From contig VZQC01000610.1 of NCBI GenBank assembly GCA_009823505.1, positions 1,560,306-1,624,305 of the forward strand: a DNA stretch of 64,000 nucleotides, read 5' to 3'. Below, one piece after another: positions 46,130 through 57,830 of this stretch; position 1 is the first letter of the stretch; each line of letters opens with the position of its first letter. The position numbers and the translations under genes were made by a program. This DNA is from Rhizomys pruinosus (taxonomy: Eukaryota; Chordata; Mammalia; Rodentia; Spalacidae). Under the pieces are notes generated by a model that worked only from the letters and a program-made list of their open reading frames with translations, did no database searches and had not been told where the DNA came from.

Positions 46130-46425
46130 GGGGGCTGAGAGATGGTTCAGTAGTTAAGTGCTTGCAGCCCAAGGCACGAGAATGGAGTTCAGATACACAG
46201 AACACCAGTGAATGCCAGGTGGGAAGGTTGGCCCATCTGTAATACCAATGCATGGAAGGAAGAGACAGCAATGCTCAAAACAAGCTGGCTAGGGAGACCA
46301 GGGAGCCCAGGTGGACTGGCAAGCTCTGGCTTCATATGAGAGGTTCTCCATCAATGATAAGGTAGAGAGCAACTGAGGAAAGCACCCCAACATCACCTCT
46401 GGCCTCTACAGTTATGCTTGCCAAT
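46130..46425 (+). mobile_element. B4/RSINE-type SINE
   Basis: gggctgagagatggttcagt, a B1-like centre and gtagagagcaactgaggaaa, then acatcacctctggcctctac. Confidence 0.8.
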
Positions 46426-46719
46426 GTGCAATTTGTACCCCCAGCTTTTTAGTGACATTCTATCAAAGCACACTCTTCTCTGTAGTTGCTCTACTGAGAA
46501 GCACCCAGCATGTTAAATCACTGCCAGTCCCCATTTCCTTCTAAGTTTTAAAGGTCTATTGTTTCCTTTGATCGCTGTAAATCAGTTTTGCATTTTGTGG
46601 GTGTCCAGCAGACCATGTAGTGTAGAATCCAAAGAATTTGTCTTTGTCCAAAATGCCCTTGTCTTTGCAGGAGACTGAATATTCCTGGATTCCACTCTCT
46701 AGATCCAGTCATTGTTGGC

Positions 46720-47062
46720 TATAATGTGGATCTCAAGTGTCCCCCAAGTCCCATGTGTTTAAGAATTGGAGCTAGTAGGGCACAGTGGAACCTTTAAGGG
46801 GTAGGTAGGGCCAGGTGGAAGGGCAGAAGGTCATTAGCTGTGAGCACCTGGAAACAGTACTGAGCCCAGTCCCTTTCCCTCACAGACCTGCTCCACCATG
46901 CACCTTCCTCTGTGGTGCTCTGCCTCCCGACAGTCTCCCAAACAAGGGAGCCAGTAATCAGACTAAAGCCTCCAGAGCTGGAAGCCAAAAGAACCTTTAT
47001 CCTCCTTTGAGTTGATATATGTCAGCTATTTTGTGTTAACAATGGAAACTGAGCAACATGCT
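46720..47062 (+). mobile_element. MT/MaLR-type LTR
   Basis: tataatgtggatctcaagtg, caagtcccatgtgtttaaga, ccaccatgcaccttcctctg and the end attttgtgttaacaatggaa. Confidence 0.7.
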
Positions 47063-47841
47063 GTGAAAACTGGAAACATCTCCCCCACACACACCTCACA
47101 TCACCATCAATGAACTAACACCATCTTCCAAGGCAGATACCTGACTCCCACGGCAGTGGGGTTTTGAAGGTGGGAATGGCCCGAAGATCTTGAGACCAGA
47201 TGTTATCTTGGATCACCTGGCGCTCCACAGTCATCACAGGATCCTATGAGATGGAGGCAAGAGCTCAGAGCAAGAATCTGCCAAGCTGTTTTCTTTGAAG
47301 AGGGAGAAGAGACCCCAAGAGAGGGAAGGCAGGTAACCTCCAGGTAGTGGGAAAATGGAGGAAATAGATTCTTGCCTGGGCAGTCAAGTGGACTACAGCT
47401 GCACCCGTACTCGGATTTTAGATTTCTAACCTCCAGATTAATCAAAAATGCACTTTAAGTTGGTGGTAATTTGTTCTGGCTACAGAAACTGCTAAAACGC
47501 CTCTCCCCAGAAGCTCAGCCTGAGCCCCTCAGAGTCTACGTGTCTGCCTGGGATCCAGCCACAGTGTCTACTGAGGAAGAAAGGGCAATGCAGTGACATC
47601 AACCCAGGGCTGCCATGATGGCCACTGCAAGCTCAGGTACAGGGCTTTTAAAGCCTGCAGCTCCACACCCCACCCGAGAGTGTAGCCTGGCCTGTGGACA
47701 TCCCCTCTGCCTAGGCGAGGCACCACCCCACACTATGAAGCCTGAGAGTTCTCCTGTCCTGGAGCATTTGTCTTTGACAGGGTCTCTGCCCACTTTCAGG
47801 CTCCTGGGGAAGCAGCACCTGAGACTAGTTCCTCAGTTCTC
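47063..47841. other. Unassigned intronic sequence
   Basis: Nothing recognised. Leads into a minisatellite. Confidence 0.4.
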
Positions 47842-47845
47842 CCTC

Positions 47846-48054
47846 AGAATCTAAGAGTGGGATATCCCCTCAGAATCTAAGAGTGGGATATCCCCTCAGA
47901 ATCGAAGAGTGGGATATCCCCTCAGGATCAAAGAGTGGGATATCCCCTCAGGATCATAGAGTGGATATCCCCTCAGGATCAAAGAGTGGGATATCCTCTC
48001 AAGACCAAAGAGTAGGATATCCCCTCAGAATCAAAGAGTGGGATATCCCCTCAG
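47846..48054. repeat. 26-bp minisatellite, eight copies
   Basis: Units of the type agaatctaagagtgggatat + cccctc start at 47846, 47872, 47898, 47924, 47950, 47975, 48001 and 48027. One unit is 25 bp. The short open frame across it is a product of the repetition. Confidence 0.95.
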
Positions 48055-48059
48055 GGGCC

Positions 48060-48600
48060 CAGACAGAAGCTGAAGTACCTGCTCCTTTCAAGGAGAGTTC
48101 TGGTATTACGAAATTGCAAAGCCCGCTCTGTAATTTCAGCAAAGGGTATTTGGGTTCCCTCAGAAGCAGCACTGAAATCAAATAAGCCATTTATCAAGGT
48201 CCCTCTGTTTCAAGAGAAAGGCAACAATGAGCCATATTTAGCAGAGAGAGACGTTCTGCAGCTGAGGAATGTTAATAAAACAGAGACGGGAAAAATTCAA
48301 ATCGGCTTGTGTTTCAGGTAAGCTGCAGGGACTTGGCAGGCACAACCAGTCCAGCTTTCCTTGCGGCAGGTTGGGCAGGGGAGCCAGGCTCTGCAGGTGT
48401 CTGAGTGCCAGGATAAGCAAGAGGTGCCTGGTGAGGAGCATATTAACTGCATCAGGTCATCCTCTTCCTGGACGTCTCATTTCTTCTCATGTGAATGTCA
48501 TTCAACTTTTCTGAAACACAAGAATAAGCACCCATTTCTAAAACCTTAAAAACTTTTAATGTAACTTATCAACAGGGTTGAAATGAGGATGAGAAGATCA
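48060..48600. other. Unassigned intronic sequence
   Basis: Nothing recognised. Confidence 0.4.
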
Positions 48601-48603
48601 GTC

Positions 48604-48752
48604 TAGAGCTGTGGCTCAGTTGTTAGAGTGCCTGCCTAGCATGCATGAGGCCCTGGCTTTGATTCCCAGTGCCCTAGAAACCAGGCATGGTGAGACACAC
48701 CTGTAATGTCAGTACTCAGGCCATAGAGTCAGAAAGTTCAAGGGCAGAGTGG
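48604..48752 (+). mobile_element. ID-B1 type SINE
   Basis: gagctgtggctcagttgtta and ctgcctagcatgcatgaggc are an ID-type head; ccaggcatggtgagacacac begins the B1-like part. Its tail merges into the purine tract. Confidence 0.8.
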
Positions 48753-48799
48753 GAAAGAAAAAGAAAGAAAGAAAGAAAAAGAAAAAGAAAGAAAGAAAG

Positions 48800-48837
<38 letters not shown>

Positions 48838-49262
48838 NGAGAGGAGAGGAGAGGAGAGGAGAGGAGAGGAGAGGAGAGGAGAGGAGAGGAGAGGAGAGGA
48901 GAGGAGAGGAGAGGAGAGGAGAGGAGAGGAGAGGAGAGGAGAGGAGAGGAGAGGAGAGGAGAGGAGAGGAGAGGAGAGGAGAGGAGAGGAGAGGAGAGGA
49001 GAGGAGAGGAGAGGAGAGGAGAGGAGAGGAGAGGAGAGGAGAGGAGAGGAGAGGAGAGGAGAGGAGAGGAGAGGAGAGGAGAGGAGAGGAGAGGAGAGGA
49101 GAGGAGAGGAGAGGAGAGGAGAGGAGAGGAGAGGAGAGGAGAGGAGAGGAGAGGAGAGGAGAGGAGAGGAGAGGAGAGGAGAGGAGAGGAGAGGAGAGGA
49201 GAGGAGAGGAGAGGAGAGGAGAGGAGAGGAGAGGAGAGGAGAGGAGAGGAGAAAGGAGAGGG
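48752..49262 (+). repeat. ~510-bp all-purine tract: GAAA, GA and 410 bp of perfect GGAGA
   Basis: (GAAA)n/(GAAAAA)n runs to 48804, then (GA)n to 48837, an N at 48838, then 82 perfect GAGGA/GGAGA pentamers (48841-49250) and a short variant end. Only purines occur on this strand apart from the N. The long arginine/glutamate frames here are repeat artefacts. Confidence 0.97.
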
Positions 49263-49429
49263 ACTACTTCAGTGTCTCCTGGGAGAGATAATCACCCTTG
49301 GCTGAGATTTACTCTTAGATGTTCTTTGTAAAAAATCCATTTCTTACCCTAAAACAGCCCCACTTAGGCATATGTAACTATTCTGGGAGATTTTATTTCG
49401 ATGTTATCTAATTTAAAAGTGAAACAGGA

Positions 49430-49890
49430 TCTAGCAGTCATTTGTAACTTAATGACGTGGGTGCATTCTGAGAGTCTCATCCTTGGGCGATTCTCCCACT
49501 GCACATCACACAGTGCACTCTCAAGAGTTTGGATGGCATATGTCAGTGATTGGCCTGGCCCTGTAATGCAGTGGACAGACTCTGCTGCCTGCACTCCACT
49601 GCACGCTCTTTACAGTAAGCAGTGGGAATATAGCATGGAAAAACCGGCAGCACAGTAAACCCGTTGGGCAGAAGCATGGTAACTTGAGATCATTATCAGC
49701 TGAATGTGCCCTATTTCTGTATGACTGTCGGGCTGAATAATGCATCAGATGGCGCACTGTCTGCGACATCACTATGCCATATGGAGTTTGAAACTCCTTT
49801 CTGTTACAGGACCACCATCATATATGTGGTCTGTGTTGCTATGGGTGGGTGGCCATTTATGATATTATACTGCGGAGATCCATCGCCAAC
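49430..49890 (+). mobile_element. Ancient mammalian repeat
   Basis: cttaatgacgtgggtgcatt, gggcgattctcccact and ggaccaccatcatatatgtg match, as I recall, a repeat family also common in human DNA. I do not name it. Confidence 0.55.
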
Positions 49891-50925
49891 CCCATTCATA
49901 GCAAAACCTGCTCCTCCCACCTCTCTAGACCAATGGCCCCCCTCACACTCCTGGCCCTGAATGTTCCCTCCACCTGTTCATTGCTATTCCTTCCCATCCT
50001 GGGGTCCTTCCTTGGTCCATCCCATTCCACCTGCCTAAGCCTGCGCATCCCACCCATTTTGGTTCAGGGAGAATGAAATCAAGTAGAAAGGGCCTATCTC
50101 TTATCAGTATGTCAGAAAGCAAGCCTCATGGTGGGGGCAGTGAATCCTGTGGACTGACAGGGTCGTTTCCCCCTTGTTATTCTATCTGGGCTCTAAGTGA
50201 CACAGCCATCTCCTAGGTCCACTATCGCAGAATCTCAAAAACTCAATTTCCGGCAGTGCCTTTGCAGTGAAGTTCTCTGATGAGCAACTGATGGAGGACA
50301 CAATATCCCAACGCTGACAGCAAGCACAGATAAAGAAAATGGATAAACAGGGAGAGAGACAGCAGGTGAACTCACTGTCCGTATGGAGGCTCTGCGGAGA
50401 GGCACAGCTGTCAACATGCTCCCAGGGCCTCTCCATGTGACTTCAGATCCAGCCCAGGCTTGTCTGGGGCGTTGTGAAATGGCTCATTTGTCTGTCTTCC
50501 TGGAAGGTACTGGTGGGAGCAGATGAACCAGAGCAAGGTCCAGACACTAATTGGAGCTCATGTGTACAGGGTACTGTGGGGTACAGTCTGTGCAGCCAAG
50601 AGATGGAAAAGTTTTAGAAGGACAAGAAAGGCTGCAATTGCATTTGGCTCCTTAATCTGCTAAATCTGGAATTCCTTGAACCTGGGACATGTTTTTCTTT
50701 CACGCACAGTCCTGCAGCCTGTGAGTGAACCACACGCAGCTCTCTTGGGGCATAGGCAGACATTTGGGTGAGTGTCTCACTAGTTGGTTACAGGAGAGAC
50801 TTTGATGTGGTGTAAGTTACCCTTACCAGTTAGAGAGTAACGTTTCTGCTTTTGTCTGAATAATCCTATCACTCATTTTGGTCTCACTGAGGCTTTACCT
50901 ACAAATATATTTCACGATTTCCCTA
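49891..50925. other. Unassigned intronic sequence
   Basis: Nothing recognised. Confidence 0.4.
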
Positions 50926-50929
50926 CATT

Positions 50930-51040
50930 TAAGGCTCAGGGGACACAGCAGAAGAGGAGTTGGAGAGGGGAGAGGGCAGGGTGAGGGTGATGTAAATACA
51001 GTGCTCATGTATGAAAATGTCAAAAAAAATTTAAGACAAG
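50930..51040 (+). mobile_element. L1 3' UTR end fragment
   Basis: A purine-rich agaagaggagttggagaggg stretch followed by tacagtgctcatgtatgaaa and tgtcaaaaaaaatttaa, the usual end of rodent L1. Confidence 0.65.
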
Positions 51041-51920
51041 CCTAAAATCCAGACTTCTGAGCAGGTAGCAGTTTGGGTCCTGTGATACAGGTTTCTCTTT
51101 ATTTTTAGAAGGATTGTTTAAAAAATACTTCATTGGTGTTGATGCATCATTCATTTTAATTCTAATCAATAAAGCTACAAATTGTTAGTAAATCTTGTGA
51201 CTACCTAACAGTAAGGGCACACCTGGCTAATGTTAAAGTGGTAGTATGGTGTTGGAAGTTCAGGAGACAGCACACAGTAAGGAAACGAAACATATATGAC
51301 AAGGCCCCAGGCTGTCACTGACAAAGGCTGGCTCAAGGAATTCTAGCACATTTTCTAGCAACATCTCTGACAATTGGTGAATTGTTTCATGGATGAATAG
51401 ACTCCTCTCTTACTTTAGCTTACCTTCTAGTGCCAACAAGCTCTATCTAAAAGTGGGCAGGAAGAAGAAGAGAAGATTTCTGTGTGAGCCTAAGGTTTCC
51501 TTGGAACATCGGGCCATCATCCTTCAATGTTCACAGAGCCTTACCAGCCCCTGAGAGTGGGTCTCCGCCCTGTGGATTCCGGCAGATCTTCTAGTCACGA
51601 GGGGAAACTGTAGCTCTGGAACCACCACATCAGCCCCTCCTTTCCCTGCCCGCCTTCCCTGTGTGTGTGTGAACTAGTTTCTTCTCCTTCTCACGTGCTT
51701 CTGATTGGGGCCTTTTGATCAAACTTCACATACTGTACTCTTCAAACACCATGTGGATGAGTGCTGTGCACACAGCAGGTCAGGCAGGAGGGCACCTGGA
51801 GATTAAAGCCTCATCCCTGCCCCCACTGAGCTGCCAGGAGAGTTGGGGAGGCAGTTGTTAACCAAGATTGCACATCCATAAATACAAGGTACAGCTTTGT
51901 GGAGAACCTTAAAAGAAAGA
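51041..51920. other. Unassigned intronic sequence
   Basis: Nothing recognised. Confidence 0.4.
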
Positions 51921-51924
51921 TGTG

Positions 51925-52130
51925 TGTTTGGATCAAGGCAGCTCAGCTAGTCGAGCACTTGACAAAGCCCTAGAGGCTCCATCCACAGCACCTCATAAAC
52001 CAGGCATGGTGGGGTACACCTGTAATCTCAGTGCTTGGGGGTTGGAGGCCATTGGGTCAGAAGCTCATCATTGGCTATATGGAGAGTTCGAGGCCAGGCT
52101 TCATGAAACCTGATCTTAAAGAAAATGAGG
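51925..52130 (+). mobile_element. ID-B1 type SINE
   Basis: atcaaggcagctcagctagt, aaaccaggcatggtggggta, cctgtaatctcagtgcttgg and agttcgaggccaggctt. Confidence 0.75.
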
Positions 52131-52322
52131 ACAGAAGTCAGTAAATGGCATCATAAGAAAAGATGAGATGGGCACACGACCTAGTGTGACCAGCTCAGAG
52201 GGTGTCTAGGAAGAGGAGGACTGAGCCGGGAGCTTGGCAGTTATTAAAGCAAAGTGAACAAAAAATGAGGTTACATATGTGAAAGAACAAGACACAGTCA
52301 GGCTTCATTAATTAGTTTTGGG

Positions 52323-52324
<2 letters not shown>

Positions 52325-52355
<31 letters not shown>

Positions 52356-52490
52356 AGACAGGGTCTCCATGTAGTCCCAACTGTCCTGGAACTCACCATG
52401 TAGACCAGGATGGCTTTGAAGTCACAGAGATCTGCCTGCCTCTGCCTCCCAAGTGCTGGAATTAAAGGCATGGGCCACCACTCCTGGCTT
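52325..52490 (-). mobile_element. B1 SINE with 29-bp T tract
   Basis: T run, gagacagggtctccatgtag, ending gccaccactcctggc. Flanks ttcattaattagtttt and tccattaattattagtttt look like a target duplication. Confidence 0.9.
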
Positions 52491-52530
52491 CCATTAATTA
52501 TTAGTTTTAAAATAAGAAAGTAATAGATTG

Positions 52531-52845
52531 GAACTGGGGCGATGGTTCAGCCAGCAAAGTGCTTGCTGTGCAGGCATGAGGCCTGAGTTCCATTCCCACA
52601 GCCTGTGTAAGAAAAGTCGGGTGTGGTGGCCAGAGGTTTTAATCCTGAAATTGGGGAGACAGAGACAGAGATTCCTGGGGTTTGCTGGCACTAGCCAGAT
52701 TGGTGCATTCCAGGCCAGTGAGAGGTCTTGTCTCAAAAAACAACAACAAAAACCCAAAGCAGTTGGACACGTCATTAGGAACAACACCCAAGATTGACCT
52801 CTTGCCCCGATGTGTACACACACGTCTACCTGTACACACACTTAA
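52531..52845 (+). mobile_element. B4 SINE
   Basis: aactggggcgatggttcagc, gtgcttgctgtgcaggcatg, cgggtgtggtggccagaggt and a CA-like end. Confidence 0.82.
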
Positions 52846-52856
52846 AGAACATAGCA

Positions 52857-53068
52857 GGGGACTGGAGAGATGGCTCAGTGGTTAAAAGCACTGGCTGTTC
52901 TTACAGAGGATGAGGGTCCGATTCCCAGCACCTACGTGGTAGCTAAAAACTGTAACTCCAGTTCTCGGGGATCTGATGTCCCCTGGGGGCATTGCACAAC
53001 ACCACTGTCTACTTACACTCATGCAGGCAATACACTCATACACATAATTTTTAAAAGAAAAGCACATA
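52857..53068 (+). mobile_element. B2 SINE
   Basis: ggactggagagatggctcag, ccgattcccagcacctacgt and the tail catacacataatttttaaaa. Confidence 0.92.
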
Positions 53069-54328
53069 GTAGGTAGTAAAACAACATCATTTGGGCAACT
53101 CGTCAGCAGCAGGTTCTTGCTAAGTATGTTCTGAGTCAGGTTGTTGAACTTTCTTACACCCTCAGTACAGCTAGGAGAGGAACCTGTTGTGTGGGAACAT
53201 GAGACTCTAGCACCAGCCAATCAGATGTGAATCTCAGCTACTTCTGTTACTCAGGGCTTCTGGATAAATCACTTACTTCTCTTGTCCCTCTGTCTCTTCC
53301 CCTATGTGAAAACATACTTGTGTGGTATTTGTCAAGAACTGGCCGAGCAAGATCAGAATTCACATCCAAACTGTGTAAAATCCTGCCCAGACCACGGTCA
53401 ACTGTCAGTAGTTGCTGACTCCTCCACCAGGGTGACAAAACACCCCAAAAGCTAGAGGCTGTGATCAACGGTGACAACCCCTGGGTCTCAGGCTACCGTT
53501 CTAGCCTGGGCTCTGCTGTTGAGACTGGGCTGCCTCAGTTGTCTGGCATTTTCTGTGGGCTGCCTACTGTGGCCTCAGCTGGGCTGACCCCACTATGTTC
53601 TACACAGTCTGTCATCCTCAGGCAGCCAGCAGAGGCTTGCTCTTTGAAGATGTCAGAGTGCATAAGGACGGGATTCTAAAACAGTGCTGAAGAATCAAGC
53701 TCAGCCTTGGTGCACACTGTAGCTTCTGCAAATCCTGGTGTTTAAGGAAGGCTCAGAGCCATTGCTGATTCAGAGAGATTTAGATAGGAACTCCATCTCT
53801 TAAAGAGAGGACTGCAGAGTCATATAGGAACCCTGTGGATACAGGAGAACAGGGGCTGTTGTGTGACTGCGCTGTCATCCAATGGTTGGCATATCTGCTT
53901 AGATCTATCTACATACATGTCTGTCTTCATATGGAAGCTGAAGTTCACAGAAACTAAAAGAGTACCCAATACCCACAGCAGGTGAATGGATCAAGCGTGG
54001 ACGTCTTCATGGCCAAACTCCATACCCTTAGCAACTGCTGAGACCTTAGTCCCTCCTTAATAGTACCTGTGAGTCAAGATCAGACTCTAAAGCTAGGAGC
54101 TGTCAGAACTAGGTCCTACAAGAAGGCAGAGCCGGATACTTCCTCCCCCTTGGCGAGGATGAAGAGTGATCTCCTCAGATAAATCAAGAACCCCTTTGTG
54201 AGGAGGTTTGAGCTGGAAGCTGCCTCACCTTCATCTTGCAGGGACTAAACTGCCTTTGCTCAGAAGCACAAAGTTCATTGTTAAACAGTTTTTGGTGTTT
54301 AAAGAAAGTAGGAAAATTATCCTTTCCT
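53069..54328. other. Unassigned intronic sequence
   Basis: Nothing recognised over 1.26 kb. Confidence 0.4.
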
Positions 54329-54330
54329 GG

Positions 54331-54578
54331 GGCTGGGGAGATGGCTCAGTCAGTAAAGCACTTGCCTTGCAAACGTGAGGATCTGAGTTCGAGCCCCCGA
54401 ACCCACATACAAAAAGGTGAGAGGACTGCTGCTGCACACCTGAAATTCTAGCATGGGGGAGGGAGAAACAGGTGGATCCTCAGTGCTGACTGGCAAGTCA
54501 GGCCAGTGAGGGGCTCCATCTGCTACCACAGAAGTGAAGGACGGTGCCTCACCCCCCCCCACACACACACACATGAAA
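54331..54578 (+). mobile_element. B4 SINE
   Basis: ggggctggggagatggctca, gtgaggatctgagttcgagc, a B1-like centre and a C-run/CA end. Confidence 0.85.
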
Positions 54579-56955
54579 GACCCTCTCCTAGTCCGGTAGA
54601 TGGAAGGATGGTGAAGAAATGTATTGGCAAAGCTTGGGGCTCTCAGTGTATCTATATCCAGATGGGCCCTGCAACCCTGTGCTCTGCTTCACGCGGCCTT
54701 GACTCACTCACTACCTTCCCCAAACAAAAATGTCTCTACGCATCTCTGCTTCAAGTTTTTAGGAGCTTTTTTTGGATAGGGCTGACTACTTCAAAATTAA
54801 AAAAAAAAAAATTAAAAAGCACTAGATGTGGCAATTAGCCTGTTGGTTTTTTGGAAAATATTGCAAGTTTCTTAAATCATAGTGACACACTCAAGGACTT
54901 CTCCTTGAACGTTGTGTCTTGGCAGGGCTTTTGAGTGTGTTTGAAGCTGGAGCTGAATTGAGTGGGTTAAACTGGAAGCACTCAGCCATCCCTAAAGAGA
55001 GGAATGAAGGTGCCCTTGTTACGGGTGACCTCGGCACAGGGCCCCTGGGCTAGGAACAGGCAAGAGTGTTATTTCTTTGAAGAGACATCTTGACAACCCA
55101 AGTTCATCTGGCTGCTGCACCAAAGGCAGCTTTGATCTGCTCCCAGTTTCCCCGCCGCTGGGAAGGGATTAGGGATGCTTCCAGAGGAGAGCTGGGCAGG
55201 GCGTCCCATGTGTTCACAGAGTGCACAGGCTTGGGAGGGACAGGAGGGACAGTTTGAAAAGAAAAAAGATGAAGGACCCTAAAATTCTTTCTGTTATGAG
55301 CTAAAGTTTGCTGGGGTTTCTTGAGATTCTGAAAGACTAAGAGGCGGGCTAGCTTGAGGTTCGAACGTTCACAGCTGAGCTCTGAAGTTCCTGAGTCCTG
55401 GATACAATGGGAGCCTCTAGTGGCATCCTCAGCACCGGAAGCTGAAAGCTTTGAGGATCTCAGCTAGCGGACAGCAGCCTGCTGCTTTCCTGTTAGACTG
55501 TCTGGGGTGGAAACAGGACGACGACAGAGGTGTGTGTGTCACCCTTTCCTGGCTTAATGTGGAACCCCAGCAGGCCCCAGCCGCACAGATTTAACTGTGT
55601 GAAGATTCTTAACAGAGTCTTAAACATTGTCAAGCAGACAACTCCTTTGACTGGCAGAGACTGGCCAGTCAAAGGAGTGTCCTACTGTTTAGAGGGAACT
55701 TGAATACCCAGAGATTTCCCCAGCTTCTAAAAGTTGTTTCAGTTCATGGAGATCTGGAAAACTATGTCTTGAACAAAACCTATTCCTAGGTGGGGCAGAG
55801 CGCAGGAGTACTGTCTGATCTCAATAGACTTGAGGGCAGAAGGCAGGCGCTGAAGTGCCAACCAGTACTGGTCTCCACATGAGCTGAATCTTAAGGGGGA
55901 CTGGTGGACCCTGGGGCCTTGGAGGGGTTCCATCTAACACAGGATGGCGTGCTGATTCAGTCTCTTACTCATGCAGATAATGAGCACTTTGTCCTCTGCT
56001 ATAAAGGAAGATGGCAGTGACAATATAGCTTTTGGTGATTAATGACTGAACTTTACCAAGTGGTCAACATTACCAGAGGACTTAAAGCATTTAGAAATAA
56101 TTACATGTGGTATATTTACTTGTGATTTGTGAAAAAAATGGGGACAATGATCTCTCTCATTGCTGCTCTTCCTAACAAATAGACAAAATCTGTATATGAG
56201 AGATGTGAGAACTTCTTTAAAAGACCAAAATGTCTTACATTTTGTTTCTTTCACCAGATATTTTTATTTTGGCATAGACTGAGCCTAGAAGAGTTGCAAG
56301 CACCATAAAAAGAATTTGGACACACTTTTTTTACCCACAAGCTTCAGATAACACTGTTACCACATCTATACCCTTCCTCTCCCTCTCCTTCCTCCCATCT
56401 CTGTGGCTTCCTCTGTGTGTGTCTCTCTTCTGTCCACCCTTCCCTTCCCTTCCCTCCTTGCAGTTTCTTTGGACTAAATGTTGACATACTGTCGCTTTGC
56501 CTCTAAATATTTCAAAGCAGATTTCTTAAAAATAAAAATATCCTCTTATATAATTAAAGTCAAATATCTAAATTAGAAAATTAACATTGGTGTGGTATTA
56601 TTCTCTACTTGGAAGGCTGACTATAAATTTTGTCACTTTTCCTAATAATGTTCTTTAAAGGAAAAGAAACGTTCTCATTTGTCCACTGGAAAACTCCTAC
56701 TTCCTTGTCTCTGAAGACCAGGACAATAAAATATTTTTCTTCATTTTTATGTATTTCTTACAGAACATCTCAATCAGTCTTAGTCACCTTTATGCCGCTT
56801 CTCCACTGGCACCCTGCCCCACCCCCACGGGAATTCATACATTCTGTCATTTGTGTTAAGATCTGTTGTGCCAAATTAGTGTCCCTGGCTGTTCCTCAGT
56901 GCAATTTCATCCACTGAGCTCTAGTCAGCCTATCCAGAGTCCCTCGCTTTAAGAA
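54579..56955. other. Unassigned intronic sequence (2.4 kb), the longest repeat-poor stretch
   Basis: Apart from the foldback at 55641-55678 nothing was recognised. The long lack of repeats makes it a candidate for conserved regulatory sequence. Confidence 0.45.
55641..55678. repeat. Perfect 15-bp inverted repeat
   Basis: actcctttgactggc (55641-55655) pairs exactly with 55664-55678 around an 8-nt spacer. Confidence 0.95.
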
Positions 56956-56959
56956 GTCC

Positions 56960-57830
56960 AGCTCTTCCTCACCCACAGTAAACAACTGCCAGTATTTCTT
57001 CAGCTAAGATTGCCTTCTGCTGCCCATTTCCCCAGGTCCATGCTGGGTTTTTGTCTACTTGAGTTTGCATGGGTTTTGTGCCTGCTGACACCATTGCTCT
57101 AGGTTCATATGAGCAGGGTCCCAGGAGCCTGTAAGACTCTATTTCCATATGTTCACACACTACCTCCCTAGCTCTTACAATCTTTCTGCCCTCTCTTACA
57201 CATTGGTCCCTGGGCCTAGGTGAATGAAGCTTGATATAGGAGAGCTGTCCATGGACCCACACTTTTCAGACTCCCAATCTCCATGGTCTGACAATTTATG
57301 ACCTTTAGAGTTCCTGGCCCTCTTTTGCATGAGGGAGCTTCTTTAATGAGAGTTAAGAGATGCATTAGTGTCCTCTTGGCCCCTTGTTCTTTGTTGCATG
57401 AGTGTTAGGTGTAGAGGTTACATTGTAGATGTGCCGCTTATACTCGTACAATCCACAGACAACATCTGTGTGTGACCAGTTATGGTACTCTGTAGTAGTC
57501 TTAATCTGGTGCAAAAGAAGCGTCTTTGATGAGTTCTGTCGGGATATTTATCTGTAAATATAAGGATACATATTTTCCACTTAGTAAGAAGTTACATTAC
57601 TTTAGGGACGTGACAGTCTTGGGGCTTTCTCTAAGATCTATGGTCTCTGGTCTCTCCATCTATGTGTGTTTGGCTATGTCTACAGTGTCTCACATGAGTT
57701 TCCTCCCATTGAATGGGCTTTAAGTCCAATTGATTAGCCATTGATTGCCCCCAAGGTAAAAGTGCCACTACTGCACTGATATCATGTGCTATGCTGGACA
57801 CTGATGTGGATATTTGGTTAAGACCAGGAC
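56960..57830. mobile_element. Rodent L1 3'-region-like remnant
   Basis: tgagcagggtcccaggagcc, agctcttacaatctttctgc and gagttaagagatgcattagt recall the Lx-type segment. Diverged; the boundaries are uncertain. Confidence 0.4.

Noticed and set aside
48687..49331. 214-residue arginine/glutamate-rich open frame
   Set aside because: It is produced by the GGAGA repeat, in which a 15-nt cycle encodes five residues without stops. There is no start context, splice site or homology.
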